Assembly: GCA_963965975.1 (NCBI GenBank)
Contig: OZ014411.1
Span: 23,109,249 to 23,173,248 of the forward strand
Direction of reading: 5' to 3'
DNA length: 64,000 bases
DNA from: Xestospongia bergquistia
Taxonomy: Eukaryota; Porifera; Demospongiae; Haplosclerida; Petrosiidae
Under the pieces are notes generated by a model, which was not told the DNA's origin, searched no databases, and saw only the letters and a list, made by a program, of their open reading frames with translations. Numbering within the stretch: the first letter of the stretch is position 1; each line of letters starts with the position of its first letter. Positions 23,520 through 37,040 of the stretch are shown here, one piece after another. The translations under genes and the position numbers were made by a program.

Positions 23520-25100
23520 TATATTACTTTTTAAAATGGACCAGTTTAGTTCTTAGTATAATTGATTGGGAGGGAGGACAAGAGATCCATGTTGCATTGA
23601 ATGATGTATTGTACATTTGGGTCCTTCAACTGAAGCAGATAATGAGTCCTCTTGGTGGGGGATTGTAATACCAGCTGGATCATCATCAGAACTACTTAAT
23701 GGAACTGATACATCAACAAGAACTGGACATGAAGTAGACATACATGCTTCAATGTAGATATACATGTTTGAATGTGGCCATCTTAATTTACAGAATTGTA
23801 TGTATGTTGTTCTGACTTGTATTTATTTTTTTTAGCTGCTGCACAACAGCTGAGGCAGCCCCCTTACAATAGATTTCCAGTGAAATGGTCACTTACATTG
23901 AAATCAGCCCACACATCCAACAAAAGGTCCATATCTGTAGCAGAATGTAACAATTGTCGAGGGTGTACTTTCTTTCTTAAAAATGATATATCAACTAAAA
24001 TGGATGATAGGTTTATGAAACAAAAGTGACAAAAAATGAAATAATTAAGTGTTTATATTAGAGGAGGAGTTGCCAAAGGAGTATTCATCCCTTAAATTTG
24101 ATTCAGTCTGAGATAGCTAGAGCAGAGGCACATGCAGGAAGGGGAGCACAACTTTGACTACGTATATAACAATCAATTTACATCATAAGATTTGTCAACA
24201 TTGCCCCAGCAACATGATGTTGATAGCTGCACATTTTTTAAAATTTTATATCAGGTGAGATTATTGTTCAGCTGACAAGACCCCGAACCCAGTGATACAT
24301 GTTAGAGTGAATGACATAAGTGCGGATTCAATAACCCAACCAACATTGATGATCAGAAGACGCTCCTCTTACAAATAACAAGTTTTGTAGAAGGCTCTTA
24401 TCTCAGCAAGGATATCATGCCCAGAGTGGTACACAGACCTTAGTTTCCAAATTATTGCATAGATGACAATTCCCAGACACAATAATCAAGTGACTGGGAA
24501 GGTGGACCAGCACAGCACACTTGCTGTCTCCATGAACGGACCCATGGACTCAATGACACGCAAATTGGCTTCTGCAATCATGGTCACTTAGGTGCATCTT
24601 ATTAACTAGTACTTAGTTCACTTACCATTGTCTGATTTTAGTAAATTGACTTTCAGTTTTGAAATATTTGAACTAAAAAGTGTTTAGTAAGCAACCATGG
24701 TACGTTAACATGACCATTTATTCAAATTAATTAACAGTGGTTTTGATTAATTGAATAGATTGTGGAAGTGATATCAAAAGTTTGGTTTGGGTGATGGGAT
24801 GTAGCCTTCTCCCAGTAACACTACCATACCAATGTCAATTAGCAAGGGGTTGAAGTACAGTCAGGGATGGTAATAAGATGATACACTGCCAGAGATGGCA
24901 CAAATCTGACCTGTAAGAGTTACCCAGAAAATATGCACCCATTTGCTGATGCAAGGTGTTTCAAGTTTCAAGCAAGGAGTAACATGCCCTTCATGGACAC
25001 TAGTGTTGTTCACAAGACCTACTTGTCAAAAGTACAATAGAAGAGTAAAAAGGTGTTTCTCTTTTATGCATCAATTACTTATGTATACTCAACTCCTTTT
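23520..25100. other. Spacer with unassigned, possibly decayed coding DNA
   Basis: Two short frames are kept in both blocks: minus-strand 23553-23765 (acidic, SLSSSDDDPAG) and plus-strand 23796-24029 (AECNNCRGCTFF). 24100-24600 is less AT-rich and reads like an old coding region with stops. Because the blocks are nearly identical, conservation of these frames is weak evidence. No family was recognised. The block B counterpart is about 40825-42400. Confidence 0.35.
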
Positions 25101-26147
25101 CCTGTTAATAATCAACTTATTATATTGAATGACATAAAACAGGCTATTTTCTAAACACTCATGAAGTGTATGTACTATTATATATAAACATCTCCTGGAG
25201 ATTTTATAGTATTTTTTGCTAATTCATAAATACTATTCTCTCCAATATTTAATAAACATGACATATACTACAAAAGATTTAATTCTTTGATAAAAGAAAC
25301 AGCGTTATGTATGAACTCTCCATGTCTTGACAAAAAAATGGTCAGGCAGAGATAGAAAGGTTGAAACCTTCTATTGACAACACAAATTAAATTGAAAGTA
25401 ATTAGTACATGTCTAGTTTAATTTGTCTTCAATTGAATGTTTCATTATTGCACAATTAGTAATTCATATTTCCTATAGTAACAACATGTGTACAGTTGTC
25501 AAGAGGAATAAGTGAGTTATCGCCTCATTGTTACCAGATGTGCAGTTCAAACAAACAATAGTATTACACACACTTTCTATTGTATCAGATTATTTGTCAA
25601 ATTAGGAATCATGTACATCAAACTAACAATGATAATACACATTTCCTACTGTATCAGGTTATTTGTCAAATAAGGAAACTGTACAAGTCATAACTATCTT
25701 TCATAAATATATAAATGAATAAATATATATATATAAATATATATATATGTTGAAACTAATAGACTGTTCTCATAATAACAAGACAATTGTGAAAAATAAA
25801 GTTAGCAAGTGTTTAACAAAATTATATATAGTTCCTATTGTAACAGGCTATTTTAATAAATACCAGCAACTAGAACAATTGAAATAATTTTCTGTGATTG
25901 TGAGCAGACTATATAATGCTCACTATAGCATCTTTCTAACAATCTTAGAATTATTTAAAATAAAAATACATGTTGCTATATTGTGTCAAATCTTTTCTTG
26001 AAATCATCTATTAATTTAAAATTCACAAATTATGATGCAAAGTCACTTAAGTCTATTATTATATGACGCTACATACTGTAAGTGCTCGTACTTTCTTAGT
26101 TTCAGTTCCTGAAATTAGAACATTGGGTTAGGGGGAGGGGCAAAGCT

Positions 26148-26154
26148 TATAAAA
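26148..26154 (+). promoter_or_regulatory. TATA box of protease P1
   Basis: TATAAAA, 42-48 bp upstream of the ATG and preceded by a G-rich stretch (GGGTTAGGGGGAGGGGC). The same arrangement occurs at 30270 (P2) and 43451 (P4). It is not preserved in front of P3 and P5. Confidence 0.65.
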
Positions 26155-26195
26155 ACCGTGTTCGCAGCCAGCAAAATTAGCATCTACAAGATAAA

Positions 26196-27113
26196 ATGAT
26201 TGTACTGGTATTTCTTCAGATAGTAGCACTCGCTACAGGAATGATATCGAACGAATATCCAATTTTATACGCTGCAGACGCAAGTATCGCCTCTGACGTC
26301 AAAGAATACTATCTAGTTGTAGGGATTGTCACTCGTAAGGACACGTCAAGGAGTACAGTTGGCAAGTACTTCAAAGCTGGTGACTACGATCAGCATAATG
26401 TTGGAATAAAAGGGAATCTTTGTGATCCTGATCTTTCCAACACTCCTGCCTATTGGGAAGATGGAACTGGATCTATAATTGGAAGCAATACATTCCTTAC
26501 TGCTTATCATGTAGTTCAGGCGCTCATAGATGGCAAAGATCCTTATCAAAATCAAGCATTAGTTCGTAAATATGTTAGACTTATATTTAACTATAAGCAG
26601 AAGGTCAGTGGCTCTGTGGAGACTACACTTTACTACTATGACATAGAATCAATTGTGGGTTATAGTAGAGAAGCTGATAGTGATTGGATTGTTCTTGAGA
26701 CAACTAAAGGATTCACACATAACAAAGGAAAGCGTTATACTCTTGCTACAAATGCCCAAAAAGATCAAAGAGTGTATGTATTACAATATCCTCTAGGTCA
26801 ACCTTTACGGTACGCTGAAGGAGTAGTAACTAATGTAGATCACAATTTTAACAAGGGACTGTCTATTCACAGCAGTGGGTTTGCTGGTACATCTGGGTCA
26901 CCAGTTGTGCGTGTTTCTGACAATGAAATTCTTGGTCTCTTTACCAGGTATGATGATAATCTGGGAGAATATGATTTTTCTCGACAAGCCAGTAAAAATT
27001 GCTTCATAACTACTGTTCTGTATCCACCCAATTATCAAAATATTCATGGTCCTCTTTCAGGAGAAATTATAAATCGTCTTGATGACTCTAAAAAAAGTCA
27101 TCAAGAATTGTAA
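26196..27113 (+). CDS. Secreted trypsin-like serine protease P1
   Basis: Single exon, 305 residues. Residues 1-18 are a signal peptide (MIVLVFLQIVALATGMIS). The core follows the chymotrypsin-fold order: His105 in FLTAYHVVQ, Asp163 in ADSDWIVL and Ser233 in GFAGTSGSPVV. The G-T-S-G-S-P serine motif and the TAYH histidine motif resemble HtrA, V8 or 'trypsin_2'-type peptidases more than classical animal S1 enzymes (TAAHC, GDSGGP). There are only two cysteines in the mature part (76 and 269). Residues 19-60 may be a short propeptide-like region. It lacks introns while its neighbours have them, which would suit acquisition from a microbe or a retrocopy; both are inference. A secreted digestive or defence protease is the simplest role. 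Confidence 0.8.
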   Translation: MIVLVFLQIVALATGMISNEYPILYAADASIASDVKEYYLVVGIVTRKDTSRSTVGKYFKAGDYDQHNVGIKGNLCDPDLSNTPAYWEDGTGSIIGSNTFLTAYHVVQALIDGKDPYQNQALVRKYVRLIFNYKQKVSGSVETTLYYYDIESIVGYSREADSDWIVLETTKGFTHNKGKRYTLATNAQKDQRVYVLQYPLGQPLRYAEGVVTNVDHNFNKGLSIHSSGFAGTSGSPVVRVSDNEILGLFTRYDDNLGEYDFSRQASKNCFITTVLYPPNYQNIHGPLSGEIINRLDDSKKSHQEL

Positions 27114-27114
27114 A

Positions 27115-28960
27115 ATGAAAGTAATATTTAATAGTAAATACATTATATTTGCATAAAACTTTGGACCTTAAACACTGTTATTCATATATAATATTGCTAT
27201 ATATTATTGAAGGATTTTTGTAAAAAGTTGAAATAAAAATTTTCCACATCATGCAGTGAATATATATTGACATTTAATAACACTTCCAAACTTCAAAGAC
27301 ATAACTACACCAGTAATTTTTCAAATTACTTGTATACAGTTAGAAATGATTGACTTATCTCTATTGGAACTGGTAAGTGTTCCATTGATGATGTGCTAAA
27401 GCAGCTTTCTAGCTTCTGTCTAACAAATTACTTTCTACTATAGGAACTCAATAGTTTCCAGTTAACATATGATCTGTAATACATATACAATTGACATTAA
27501 TTTCATAAGTGTGTCAGTTTCTACTTGACAGTTCATCTTTAATACACATTTAATTTTATATAATCATAATGCACATGTCATTGTCATTGTCTTATGTTAC
27601 AACAAATTATTTTGTAGCTGTGGGTATATTTAAACATATTGTCTATCATTTAATTACATTATGCAACCAGACCACATGTATTTCTGATATAGTGGATTTA
27701 CTGTACATAAACATAATATATTCACTTGTATATTTAAACTTATGAAAAGTATATAGTTTGTAAATAATAAAGATAAATATGATTTTTGATGCTATTCAAG
27801 GTTTTACATGTCATACAATTGTATTTGTACTTAGCTTTCGGCACTTATATGATGCTATGTTTATCCATTGTCAACAGTACTAAATTAAATTTAATGTCAC
27901 ATAAAATAGAAGGGGTTTCAATATGTAGTGATGTATAAGTTAAAGGACTAGTAAACAGGTGCAATTTATGTATTGTTTGTTAAGTTCATTGAGTGAGTTT
28001 CGTACAAAACAGACTTATAATAGCTATTTATGTGCAGGCTTACATATACTAGCCTTATAATTATGGAAGTAGTTACAAGAAAATATCATCAATTGTAATA
28101 CTTTACCTATGTAATATGTACTAACAGATATTATAGTATCTGTTAAAACCATAAACAGAATCAAATTTACTGTTTGCTAGTAGGTTACATAAACAATTAG
28201 TTATTAGATTATATATTACTAATAAGATTAATGAATACATTAAATATGAAGAAATGATGGACACAATGTCAGTTTATCAATTCACAAGATATTAAAGGAA
28301 AAGTGATGAGTGATTTGTATCTATCTTATTATCTCAGCTGAGTAACTTGGTAGATTTACTTCATTAACATTTATTGAATCAATGTAGTCAACAAATATAC
28401 ATGTTCTTAATATGATACAAACTTCAAGTATAGGTAATCTAAAATTTATAAGACTAAATAATATCAGAAAATGTATTGATATAAACCTTCAAATAGATGT
28501 ACATGACAAGTGTTAATTTTTGACCAGCATCTTCTAAAACACCTCCTCAAACTAAAACCATGCTTATAACTGTAACTTAATTATATGATATTAATTTAAA
28601 ACTAGCATTCACTATAACAGGCTAGAACATACAATCATTAATATTAGCATAGCCATAGAGTTAAAACAATAGCACTTAAAATAATATTACATCTATATTA
28701 TTACAGAAAATATTATTAAAAATAAAACAATACAGAATTTATGTTATGTTGTGGTTGTAGATTCTATTTCATAAGCAATTAAAGATGAAAACCTTATCAA
28801 GATGGTATGTGAATTAGTAAAAATGACATTTGAAAGGACAACATGAAAATACAAAAACAAAGCCATGGAGTGTAAGTAGGTAATAGCTTCCAACAAGTGA
28901 TTTCTTTTCATTTTAAATTTATCTCCAATTACAAAAATGCAAATGGTGTACAATTATATA
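27115..28960. other. 3' flank of P1, no gene recognised
   Basis: AT-rich flank repeated after P2 (31237-33080) and P4 (44418-46260). A 69-codon minus-strand frame at 28744-28953 is kept in all three, but the copies are too young for this to mean selection. Confidence 0.45.
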
Positions 28961-29234
28961 TAGTACTACCTGTTAATAATCAACTTATTATATTGAATGA
29001 CATAAAACAGACTATACAATTGTGCATTCAATAGCAGCATTTATTTTCTAAACACTCATGAAGTGTACTATTATATATAAACATCTCCGTGAGATTTTAT
29101 AGTAATTTTTTGCTAATTCATAATTACTATTCTCTCCAATATTTAATAAACATATAGACATACACTATACAAAAGATTTAACTCTTTGAAAAAAGAAACA
29201 GCTTTATATATGAACTTTCCATGTCTTGACAACA

Positions 29235-32200
29235 ACTTATTATATTGAATGACATAAAACAGGCTATTTTCGAAACACTCATGAAGTGTATGTACTATTA
29301 TATATAAACATCTCCTGGAGATTTTATAGTATTTTTTGCTAATTCATAAATACTATTCTCTCCAATATTTAATAAACATGACATATACTACAAAAGATTT
29401 AATTCTTTGATAAAAGAAACAGCGTTATGTATGAACTCTCCATGTCTTGACAAAAAAATGGTCAGGCAGAGATAGAAAGGTTGAAACCTTCTATTGACAA
29501 CAAAAATTAAATTGAAAGTAATTAGTACATGTCTAGTTTAATTTGTCTTCAATTGAATGTTTCATTATTGCACAATTAGTAATTCATATTTCCTATAGTA
29601 ACAACATGTGTACAGTTGTCAAGAGGAATAAGTGAGTTATCGCCTCATTGTTACCAGATGTGCAGTTCAAACAAACAATAGTATTACACACACTTTCTAT
29701 TGTATCAGATTATTTGTCAAATTAGGAATCATGTACTTGAAACTAACAATGATAATACACATTTCCTACTGTATCAGATTATTTGTCAAATTAGGAAACT
29801 GTACAAGTCATAACTATCTTTCATAAATATATAAATGAATAAATATATATATATAAATATATATATATATGTTGAAACTAATAGACTGTTCTCATAATAA
29901 CAAGACAATTGTGAAAAATAAAGTTAGCAAGTGTTTAACAAAATTATATATAGTTCCTATTGTAACAGGCTATTTTAATAAATACCAGCAACTAGAACAA
30001 TTGAAATAATTTTCTGTGATTGTGAGCAGACTATATAATGCTCACTATAGCATCTTTCTAACAATCTTAGAATTATTTAAAATAAAAATACATGTTGCTA
30101 TATTGTGTCAAATCTTTTCTTGAAATCATCTATTAATTTAAAATTCACAAATTATGATGCAAAGTCACTTAAGTCTATTATTATATGACGCTACATACTG
30201 TAAGTGCTCGTACTTTCTTAGTTTCAGTTCCTGAAATTAGAACATTGGGTTAGGGGGAGGGGCAAAGCTTATAAAAACCGTGTTCGCAGCCAGCGAAATT
30301 AGCATCTACAAGATAAAATGATTGTACTGGTATTTCTTCAGATAGTAGCACTCGCTACAGGAATGATATCGAACGAATATCCAATTTTATACGCTGCAGA
30401 CGCAAGTATCGCCTCTGACGTCAAAGAATACTATCTAGTTGTAGGGATTGTCACTCGTAAGGACACGTCAAGGAGTACAGTTGGCAAGTACTTCAAAGCT
30501 GGTGACTACGATCAGCATAATGTTGGAATAAAAGGGAATCTTTGTGATCCTGATCTTTCCAACACTCCTGCCTATTGGGAAGCTGGAACTGGATCTATAA
30601 TTGGAAGCAATACATTCCTTACTGCTTATCATGTAGTTCAGGCGCTCATAGATGGCAAAGATCCTTATCAAAATCAAGCATTAGTTCGTAAATATGTTAG
30701 ACTTATATTTAACTATAAGCAGAAGGTCAGTGGCTCTGTGGAGACTACACTTTACTACTATGACATAGAATCAATTGTGAGTTATAGTAGAGAAGCTGAT
30801 AGTGATTGGATTGTTCTTAAGACAACTAAAGGATTCACACATAACAAAGGAAAGCGTTATACTCTTGCTACAAATGCCCAAAAAGATCAAAGAGTGTATG
30901 TATTACAATATCCTCTAGGTCAACCTTTACGGTACGCTGAAGGAGTAGTAACTAATGTAGATCACAATTTTAACAAGGGACTGTCTATTCACAGCAGTGG
31001 GTTTGCTGGTACATCTGGGTCACCAGTTGTGCGTGTTTCAGACAATGAAATTCTTGGTCTCTTTACCAGGTATGATGATAATCTGGGAGAATATGATTTT
31101 TCTCGACAAGCCAGTAAAAATTGCTTCATAACTACTGTTCTGTATCCACCCAATTATCAAAATATTCATGGTCCTCTTTCAGGAGAAATTATAAATCGTC
31201 TTGATGACTCTAAAAAAAGTCATCAAGAATTGTAAAATGAAAGTAATATTTAATAGTAAATACATTATATTTGCATAAAACTTTGGACCTTAAACACTGT
31301 TATTCATATATAATATTGCTATATATTATTGAAGGATTTTTGTAAAAAGTTGAAATAAAAATTTTCCACATCATGCAGTGAATATATATTGACATTTAAT
31401 AACACTTCCAAACTTCAAAGACATAACTACACTACACCAGTAATTTTTCAAATTACTTGTATACAGTTAGAAATGATTGACTCATCTCTATTGGAACTGG
31501 TAAGTGTTCCATTGATGATGTGCTAAAGCAGCTTTCTAGCTTCTGTCTAACAAATTACTTTCTACTATAGGAACTCAATAGTTTCCAGTTAACATATGAT
31601 CTGTAATACATATACAATTGACATTAATTTCATAAGTGTGTCAGTTTCTACTTGACAGTTCATCTTTAATACACATTTAATTTTATATAATCATAATGCA
31701 CATGTCATTGTCATTGTCTTATGTTACAACAAATTATTTTGTAGCTGTGGGTATATTTAAACATATTGTCTATCATTTAATTACATTATACAACCAGACC
31801 ACATGTATTTCTGATATAGTAAATTTACTGTACATAAACATAATATATTCACTTGTATATTTAAACTTATGAAAAGTATATAGTTTGTAAATAATAAAGA
31901 TAAATATGATTTTTGATGCTATTCAAGGTTTTACATGTCATACAATTGTATTTGTACTTAGCTTTCGGCACTTATATGATGCTATGTTTATCCATTGTCA
32001 ACAGTACTAAATTAAATTTAATGTCACATAAAATAGAAGGGGTTTCAATATGTAGTGATGTATAAGTTAAAGGACTAGTAAACAGGTGCAATTTATGTAT
32101 TGTTTGTTAAGTTCATTGAGTGAGTTTCGTACAAAACAGACTTATAATAGCTATTTATGTGTAGGCTTACATACACTAGCCCTATAATTATGGAAGTAGT

Positions 32201-33100
32201 TACAAGAAAATATCATCAAATGTAATACTTTACCTATGTAGTATGTACTAACAGATATTATAGTATCTGTTAAAACCATAAACAGAATCAAATTTACTGT
32301 TTGCTAGTAGGTTACATAAACAATTAGTTATTAGATTATATATTCTAATAAGATTAATGAATATATTAAATATGAAGAAATGATGGACACAATGTCAGTT
32401 TATCAATTCACAAGATATTAAAGGAAAAGTGATGAGTGATTTGTATCTATCTTATTATCTCAGCTGAGTAACTTGGTAGATTTACTTCATTAACATTTAT
32501 TGAATCAATGTAGTCAACAAATATACATGTTCTTAATATGATACAAACTTCAAGTATAGGTAATCTAAAATTTATAAGACTAAATAATATCAGAAAATGT
32601 ATTGATATAAACCTTCAAATAGATGTACATGACAAGTGTTAATTTTTGACCAGCATCTTCTAAAACACCTCCTCAAACTAAAACCATGCTTATAACTGTA
32701 ACTTAATTATATGATATTAATTTCAAACTAGCATTCACTATAACAGGCTAGAACATACAATCATTAATATTAGCATAGCCATAGAGTTAAAACAATAGCA
32801 CTTAAAATAATATTACATCTATATTATTACAGAAAATATTACTAAAAATAAAACAATACAGAATTTATGTTATGTTGTGGTTGCAGATTCTATTTCATAA
32901 GCAATTAAAAATGAAAACCTTATCAAGATGGTATGTGAATTAGTAAAAATGACATTTGAAAGGACAACATGAAAATACAAAAACAAAGCCATGGAGTGTA
33001 AGTAGGTAATAGCTTCCAACAAGTGATTTCTTTTCATTTTAAATTTATCTCCAATTACAAAAATGCAAATGGTGTACAATTATATATAGTACTAGCATTT
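29235..33100 (+). repeat. P2 unit of the local tandem duplication
   Basis: Copy of 25105-28970, differing by scattered substitutions and small indels. It is absent from block B, so it arose after block A and block B separated or was lost from B. Confidence 0.87.
30318..31235 (+). CDS. Secreted trypsin-like serine protease P2
   Basis: 305 residues, single exon. It differs from P1 at three positions: Asp89 to Ala, Gly155 to Ser and Glu168 to Lys. The last is five residues after the catalytic Asp. His105, Asp163, Ser233 and the signal peptide are unchanged. TATA box at 30270-30276. Confidence 0.8.
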   Translation: MIVLVFLQIVALATGMISNEYPILYAADASIASDVKEYYLVVGIVTRKDTSRSTVGKYFKAGDYDQHNVGIKGNLCDPDLSNTPAYWEAGTGSIIGSNTFLTAYHVVQALIDGKDPYQNQALVRKYVRLIFNYKQKVSGSVETTLYYYDIESIVSYSREADSDWIVLKTTKGFTHNKGKRYTLATNAQKDQRVYVLQYPLGQPLRYAEGVVTNVDHNFNKGLSIHSSGFAGTSGSPVVRVSDNEILGLFTRYDDNLGEYDFSRQASKNCFITTVLYPPNYQNIHGPLSGEIINRLDDSKKSHQEL

Positions 33101-33815
33101 AAATTATAATGTCTATGTGTATACTGAGACATCTGACACCAATTAGTACTATTTACCTTAATGGAAATTGATTAATCAATATGCTAGATTAAAAACGAAC
33201 GTCATTAGGATGTGAATTAAAGATGCATTAAAATTGCATTTCTGTGTACTGTCATATCTGTGCACTCAATGAGTATAATGTATTACAACATGTGATAATG
33301 TTATACATGGCTACTTCAGAGTCGCTTCAATTGCTGTCACCAATGTTGCCTCCTCCCTCTTATATCCTTCTCATAAAACCAAACAGTCCTCCTTCCCTTG
33401 CACATGAAAGTCATATTTAAGCAGGTGCAAGAGAATTACATCTTGTCTTTTTCTTCCCCATCTCTCAACCTTTTCTACAACGTAAATTTTGTCTAGTTCC
33501 CTTTGCCACCTCCTCTACATCTAAACTCTCCTGCTCCAGCTCTTCCACTTCACATGCCACCAAATCCAAAAAAAAATCGACTCCTTACTTTTACACAAAG
33601 TCACATCATGGAATATATACTTGCATTGTGATTTTTAGAACTTATTTTTAAAATTGAGCATATAAAGAGATGCGATATCTATATTTACTCAAAAACTCAT
33701 ATAATAGATTTCCATCCTTTTTTTGAATAGTGAAATATACAAGGAGCATACAACATTGGGGGTAGGGGGAGGGGCATTGGGGTAGGAGGAGTAAAATTAG
33801 TACTTACAAGATAAT

Positions 33816-34705
33816 ATGATTGTACTTTCAGATAGCAGCATTCGCTACAGGAATGATATCGAGCGAATATCCAATTTTATACGCTGCAGACGCAAGTATC
33901 GCCTCTGATGTCAAAAATACTATCTAGTTGTAGGGATTGTCACTCGTAAGGACACATCGAGGAGTACAGTTGGCAAGTACTTCAGAGCTGGTGAGTACGA
34001 TCAATATAATACTGGAATAAAAGGGAATCTTTGTAATTCTGATCTTTCCAACACTCCTGCCTATTGGGAAGATGGAACTGGATCTATAATTGGAAGCAAT
34101 ACATTCCTTACTGCTTATCATGTAGTTCAGTCGCTCACAGATGGCAAAGATCCTTATCAAAATCAAACATTAGTTCGTGAACATGTTAGACTTATATTTA
34201 ACTATAAGCAGAAAGTCACTGGCTCTCTTGAGACAAATCTTTACTACAACATAAAATCAATTGTGGGTTATAGTAGAGAAGCTGATAGTGATTGGATTGT
34301 TCTTAAGACAACTAAAGGATTCACACATAACAAAGGAAAGCGTTATACTCTTGCTACAAATGCCCAAAAAGGTCAAAGAGTGTATGTATTACAATATCCT
34401 CTAGGTCAACCTTTACGGTACAGTGAAGGAGTAGTAACTAATGTAAAGCACAATATCAACAAGGGACTGTCTATTCACAGCAGTGGGTTTGCTGGTACAT
34501 CTGGGTCACCAGTTGTGCGTGTTTCAGACAATGAAATTCTTGGTCTCTTTACTAGGTATGATGATAATCAGGGAGAATATGATTTTTCTCAGTGGGCCAA
34601 TGAAATTTGTTATATAACTACTGTACTGTATCCTTCCCAATTACGTAAATATTATTGGTCCTCTTTCAAAAAAATTTGTGAAATCCAAGCTCATGAAGAA
34701 ATATT
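33816..34705 (+). pseudogene. Frameshifted protease copy P3
   Basis: Homologous to P5 (47002-47904) along its whole length. An 8-bp deletion in the signal-peptide codons (between ATTGTACT and TTCAG), a 1-bp deletion about 75 bp later (GTCAAAAATACT) and a 1-bp insertion near the 3' end (TATCCTTCCC) break the frame. An internal frame from 34263 still reads the Asp and Ser motifs, so the middle has decayed little. The P1-type TATA box is missing. Confidence 0.85.
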
Positions 34706-35130
34706 AAAAATTAGATTATTAGTTATGGCAAATATATTGTATTTGCATAAAACTTTGGACCTTATGTTTAGTAAACAATCTTATATGTATGTAATATATA
34801 AAATATATATATTATATACATATATATTTTTTCCCTCATACTTCATTGATTTTTTGTAAGAAGTTGAAATAAACATTTTTCAGATGACGCAGTAAATACA
34901 GGTTGACATTTAATGACATAATTATGTCTTTGAAGTTTCTATATATACAAACTTCAAAGACATTATTACACTAATAATCTTTCAAAACACCTAATTGTTT
35001 TATTTGTATCACTTCAAGATAATTGACTCATCTCTATTGAAATGATATAGTTTGTACATAATAAGGACAAATATGACTTCTGATGTTTGTCATATAGTTT
35101 TTACATGTCATGCAATTGTATTTATTCTTA

Positions 35131-35306
<176 letters not shown>

Positions 35307-35730
35307 TTTATTCAAGATTCTTGATATACTTGATGTACATTTAGCATCTTTAACTTAACATGTGAGAACCCATGGCACCACCATGTAGAAGTAGTATTGC
35401 ATTGTTGACCACACTATTGGGAAAGGGAAGTAAAGAGAACACACTTTAGAATCTTCAATATCTTTGACTTGATCTTTTAGTGTTTGAGAGAAAACAATAA
35501 TTGGTGGGATATAAATAACTTATTACTAGTAGGCTGTGATGAGTACTTTGTAGTAGCTATATCATCAATTATGTTTTGTAATTTAGGTGGCTGCTCTTGA
35601 TTATCTTCATCATCAGATTCTTGTTCAAGAACACGAATGGTATCTGACAAAAGATCAAGGCCTCTAATCCTCTCCCAAATTTTAGTTTTTTTTGATTAGT
35701 GACTCTCTCTATGGCATGAATTGGTTGAGT

Positions 35731-36029
35731 CATAGGTGTAGGAACAATTTTGTCATTGGGGGGCACATATGTAACATTTTAACATTGTTCAGTTTAACAA
35801 TGAAGTATTTCAAAAGCAACCAAAATAAAACCTGTCGTTTACACTGACAAAAATTTTTGAATTTATTTTTACATAAAATGTGCATCTACAGGTGTAAATT
35901 GTATTATGAGGATAGGGATTGAAAAGTGGCTAATCTAAATCAGTTGATTGTGAAACCATCTTACAATATACCAAAAATATTGGGAGGGGGGCACATGCCC
36001 CCTGTGCCCCCCCTGTTCCTACACCTATG
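35731..36029. mobile_element. CATAGGTGTAGGAAC-type element, copy 2
   Basis: Inverted ends CATAGGTGTAGGAAC. The 5-bp duplication TGAGT is at 35726-35730 and 36030-36034. The right end contains GGGGGGCACATGCCCCC, which can fold on itself. It is the same insertion event as 48799-49104, carried by the segmental duplication. Confidence 0.82.
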
Positions 36030-36466
36030 TGAGTTGCTAGTGCTGTGCTATTGTGCACGTCAGGTGCTGGCCAATTAAAAATCAATGATTCAAATATCAC
36101 TGTATCACAATATACAATCATGCTACTCATAGCACTATATGATGTACTAATTAACTAAATGTTAAGTATATTGACATGTGTATACACAATCATAAAATAT
36201 TTTAATTAGTTTTTACTAAAGACAGTGAGAAACTCCTTGAATCTAGCTTATATTGTCTTTTACAAAGCTCTGACCTGTTGAATAGACATATCAATACATT
36301 GTGGTCTTTAAAACTGATATAACTATATTGCATAAACAGGAAGCTGATTGCTTATGTAATATGATGTCATAAGTAGTTATATAAAAGAATGCTTACACAG
36401 TAAAAACACATACCTACTACAGTTGAGGTATTTGATTACTTGGTCTGTTATCAAAATAAGCAAATA

Positions 36467-36510
36467 ATGTGCAGTAAACTTGCTGTTGAATCTGATGGAT
36501 ACAGTCCACA
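36467..36510 (+). pseudogene. Truncated stefin-like copy F
   Basis: Counterpart of copy C, with the same break after the SDGYS codons followed by ACCCCCC. Here the start codon is still ATG, so the truncation came before the block duplication and the ATG-to-ACG change in copy C came after. Confidence 0.75.
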
Positions 36511-36612
36511 GACCCCCCCTATTGCTACCCCCATGGCTGCAGTCATCATGATAAAGATAGTGTCATACAAGTGGCTACTTGACACAATTGTGCCCTAAGC
36601 CTAACTTTACAA

Positions 36613-37040
36613 CAAACATAACATGTTTCTTAAAATGTAACAAGCTATTGTTAGTAGTCAGTCTACTGAAGTCATGTGAATAATTGAATAAGTTCATGAA
36701 TAACTACAAAACATTAGCTATATGGCATCTATGATGAAGTCACATAAAGTTACATTTGCAAGGTTGTAATTTGATTACCTATTTCAGGGCTGTTTCCTGT
36801 CATACTTAATTAAATTTACAAGAAGATATATCTAAAGCATTACAATAAACATAACATGTTTTCTTAAAATGTAACAAGCTATTGTTAGTGGTCAGTCTAG
36901 CTACTGAAGTCATGTGAATAATTGAATAAGTTCACGAATAACTACAAAACATTAGCTATATGGCATCTATTTGCAAGGTTGTAATTTGATTACCTTTTTC
37001 AGGGCTGTTTCCTGATTAAATTTACAAGAAGATAAATCTA
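36613..37040 (+). repeat. 240-bp tandem unit, block B copies
   Basis: Counterpart of 19074-19540. The second unit here lacks an internal stretch (tgatgaagtcacataaagtt). Confidence 0.7.

Larger units (their letters stand above)
25105..28970 (+). repeat. P1 unit of the local 4.1-kb tandem duplication
   Basis: This unit (P1 and its flanks) is repeated at 29235-33100 with P2. Start codons are 4122 bp apart, and the promoter and 3' flank are almost identical. A third, more diverged copy of the unit's first 230 bp lies between them (about 28975-29235). Confidence 0.88.

Noticed and set aside
24100..24600. Possible transposase remnant
   Set aside because: Several stops in every frame and no conserved motif that I could name; left as unassigned spacer.
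26346..26555. Minus-strand ORFs inside the protease genes
   Set aside because: Antisense shadows of the protease reading frame.
28744..28953. 69-codon minus-strand ORF found three times (also 32870-33079 and 46047-46256)
   Set aside because: Copies are in recent duplicates, so persistence is not evidence; no splice or start context was found.
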